Shown here: positions 4,810-5,500 of the stretch, piece by piece
Layout: each line of letters opens with the position of its first letter
How positions within the stretch are numbered: the first letter of the stretch is position 1
From: Candidatus Kaiserbacteria bacterium
GTDB lineage: Bacteria; Patescibacteriota; Minisyncoccia; Phycocordibacterales; UBA918
Length of the DNA stretch: 5,500 bases
Assembly: GCA_023264435.1 (NCBI GenBank)
Contig: JAHFMK010000043.1
Coordinates: forward strand, 1 to 5,500
Direction of reading: 5' to 3'
Notes under the pieces: generated by a model
The model's database searches: none
The model's input: only the letters and a program-made list of their open reading frames with translations
Told to the model about the DNA's origin: nothing
Program-made: the position numbers and the translations under genes

Positions 4810-5500
4810 ATGAATATATTTCACCGCATTTCATCACAAGAACAAGTAAATTTTACTAAGAATCTTGCTATTATGCTAAAGAGTGGGATTGCTATTAATG
4901 AAGCACTCGCTGAGCTTGCGGAACAAAGCAATACTCCCGCCATGACTGAGGTCATCAACCGAGTGCGAAAAGATATCGAGAATGGTACGTCGCTTTCACA
5001 AGCTTTTGGAAAAGAGACACAAGCATTTGGTGGAATTTTTATAAGCTTGATTAAAGCGGGAGAGGAGAGCGGAACTCTTCAAGGGAATTTACAATTCCTT
5101 GCAGACTGGTTGAATAGAAGTGCTGATTTAAAGCGTGAAATATCCACGGCAACCATGTATCCAAAGCTGGTCTTTGGTGCTGCAATACTCCTTGGGGGGA
5201 GTCTTGCGGTGTTTATTTTACCAAAACTTATTCCTTTGTTTACGAGTCTCAATGTCAAACTGCCGTTGATTACAAGAATACTTCTCGCACTTTCCCACAT
5301 GATTCAGTATTATTGGGTCTTTGGAGTGCTCGGTATTCTCGGTACCTTTACAGGTATTGCGTATCTCAATACATTTCATCCTGTACGAAGATTTTTTCAT
5401 ACGATATATATTACGATGCCATTTATGGGAGAGTTACTCAAAAATTATCAACGGGCATTAGTCACACAACTCTTCGCGACCTTGCTCAAAAGTGGTCTTT
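4810..5500 (+). CDS. pilC: PilC/GspF-type inner-membrane platform protein, 3' end outside window
   Basis: The frame runs from ATG at 4810 to the window edge, showing 230 residues. The protein is the inner-membrane platform on which PilB acts during pilus assembly. The first GspF domain begins almost at once (EQVNFTKNLAIMLKSGIAIN, 11-30) and contains the diagnostic KAGEESGTLQGNLQFLADWL (82-101). Membrane helix 1 lies near 119-145 after the conserved MYPKL, and helix 2 near 167-186. The second GspF repeat starts at QRALVTQLFATLLKSGL (214-230), echoing the first, and is cut by the window end. The N-terminus is short, lacking the 50 or so cytoplasmic residues present in many PilC proteins. The gene starts 6 bases after the pilB stop, so the two should be co-transcribed. 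A weak AGGTG (4794-4798), 11 bases from the ATG, lies inside the end of pilB. Confidence 0.92.
   Translation, partial: MNIFHRISSQEQVNFTKNLAIMLKSGIAINEALAELAEQSNTPAMTEVINRVRKDIENGTSLSQAFGKETQAFGGIFISLIKAGEESGTLQGNLQFLADWLNRSADLKREISTATMYPKLVFGAAILLGGSLAVFILPKLIPLFTSLNVKLPLITRILLALSHMIQYYWVFGVLGILGTFTGIAYLNTFHPVRRFFHTIYITMPFMGELLKNYQRALVTQLFATLLKSGL

Noticed and set aside
1..5500. Recoded TGA (as in Gracilibacteria or Absconditabacteria)
   Set aside because: All genes reach full family length without internal TGA codons and end at TAA or TAG. Lack of TGA stops in six genes is too small a sample to imply recoding.

Overview
The window reads as AT-rich bacterial chromosome using the standard genetic code: every complete gene ends in TAA or TAG, and none needs TGA read as an amino acid. 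The proteins are short, and the type IV pilus assembly ATPase carries the motif TDEHSAAQDGRF where many Proteobacteria have a DIAE-x-RLPQDGR-like motif. Together with a compact ScpA/M29/PilB/PilC gene set, this suggests a member of the Candidate Phyla Radiation (Patescibacteria). That placement is an inference from protein style, not from a marker gene.

Layout: (1) 1-174, the C-terminal end of ScpA, the kleisin subunit of the SMC chromosome-condensation complex, plus strand. (2) 301-624, a small secreted protein of unknown function with its own promoter, a clear Shine-Dalgarno site and a strong rho-independent terminator (644-677). (3) 744-1196, an MgtC/SapB-family membrane protein, plus strand. 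It converges with (4) 1206-1694, an unassigned protein with about five membrane spans on the minus strand; only 9 bases separate the two stops. (5) 1796-2824, an M29-like (aminopeptidase T-like) metallopeptidase, minus strand. (6) 2825-3120, a divergent intergenic region with a GC-rich hairpin and an inverted repeat lying on the pilus promoter. (7) 3121-4803 pilB and (8) 4810 to the window end pilC, plus strand, the start of a type IV pilus or type II secretion-like operon.

PilB and PilC work together: PilB is the cytoplasmic hexameric ATPase and PilC the inner-membrane platform it acts on to polymerise pilin. The remaining genes look like independent single-gene units.

A recurring feature is gene-start architecture. 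Four genes (starts at 744, 1694, 2824 and 3121) have no Shine-Dalgarno site and have a -10-like hexamer only about 6 to 18 bases upstream of the ATG, which predicts leaderless or nearly leaderless mRNAs. The secreted-protein gene at 301 instead has a normal leader and AGGAGA. I found no CRISPR array, tRNA, rRNA or insertion sequence. Nothing amounts to a clearly new system; the best leads are the leaderless starts, the palindrome over the pilB promoter and the two unassigned envelope proteins.
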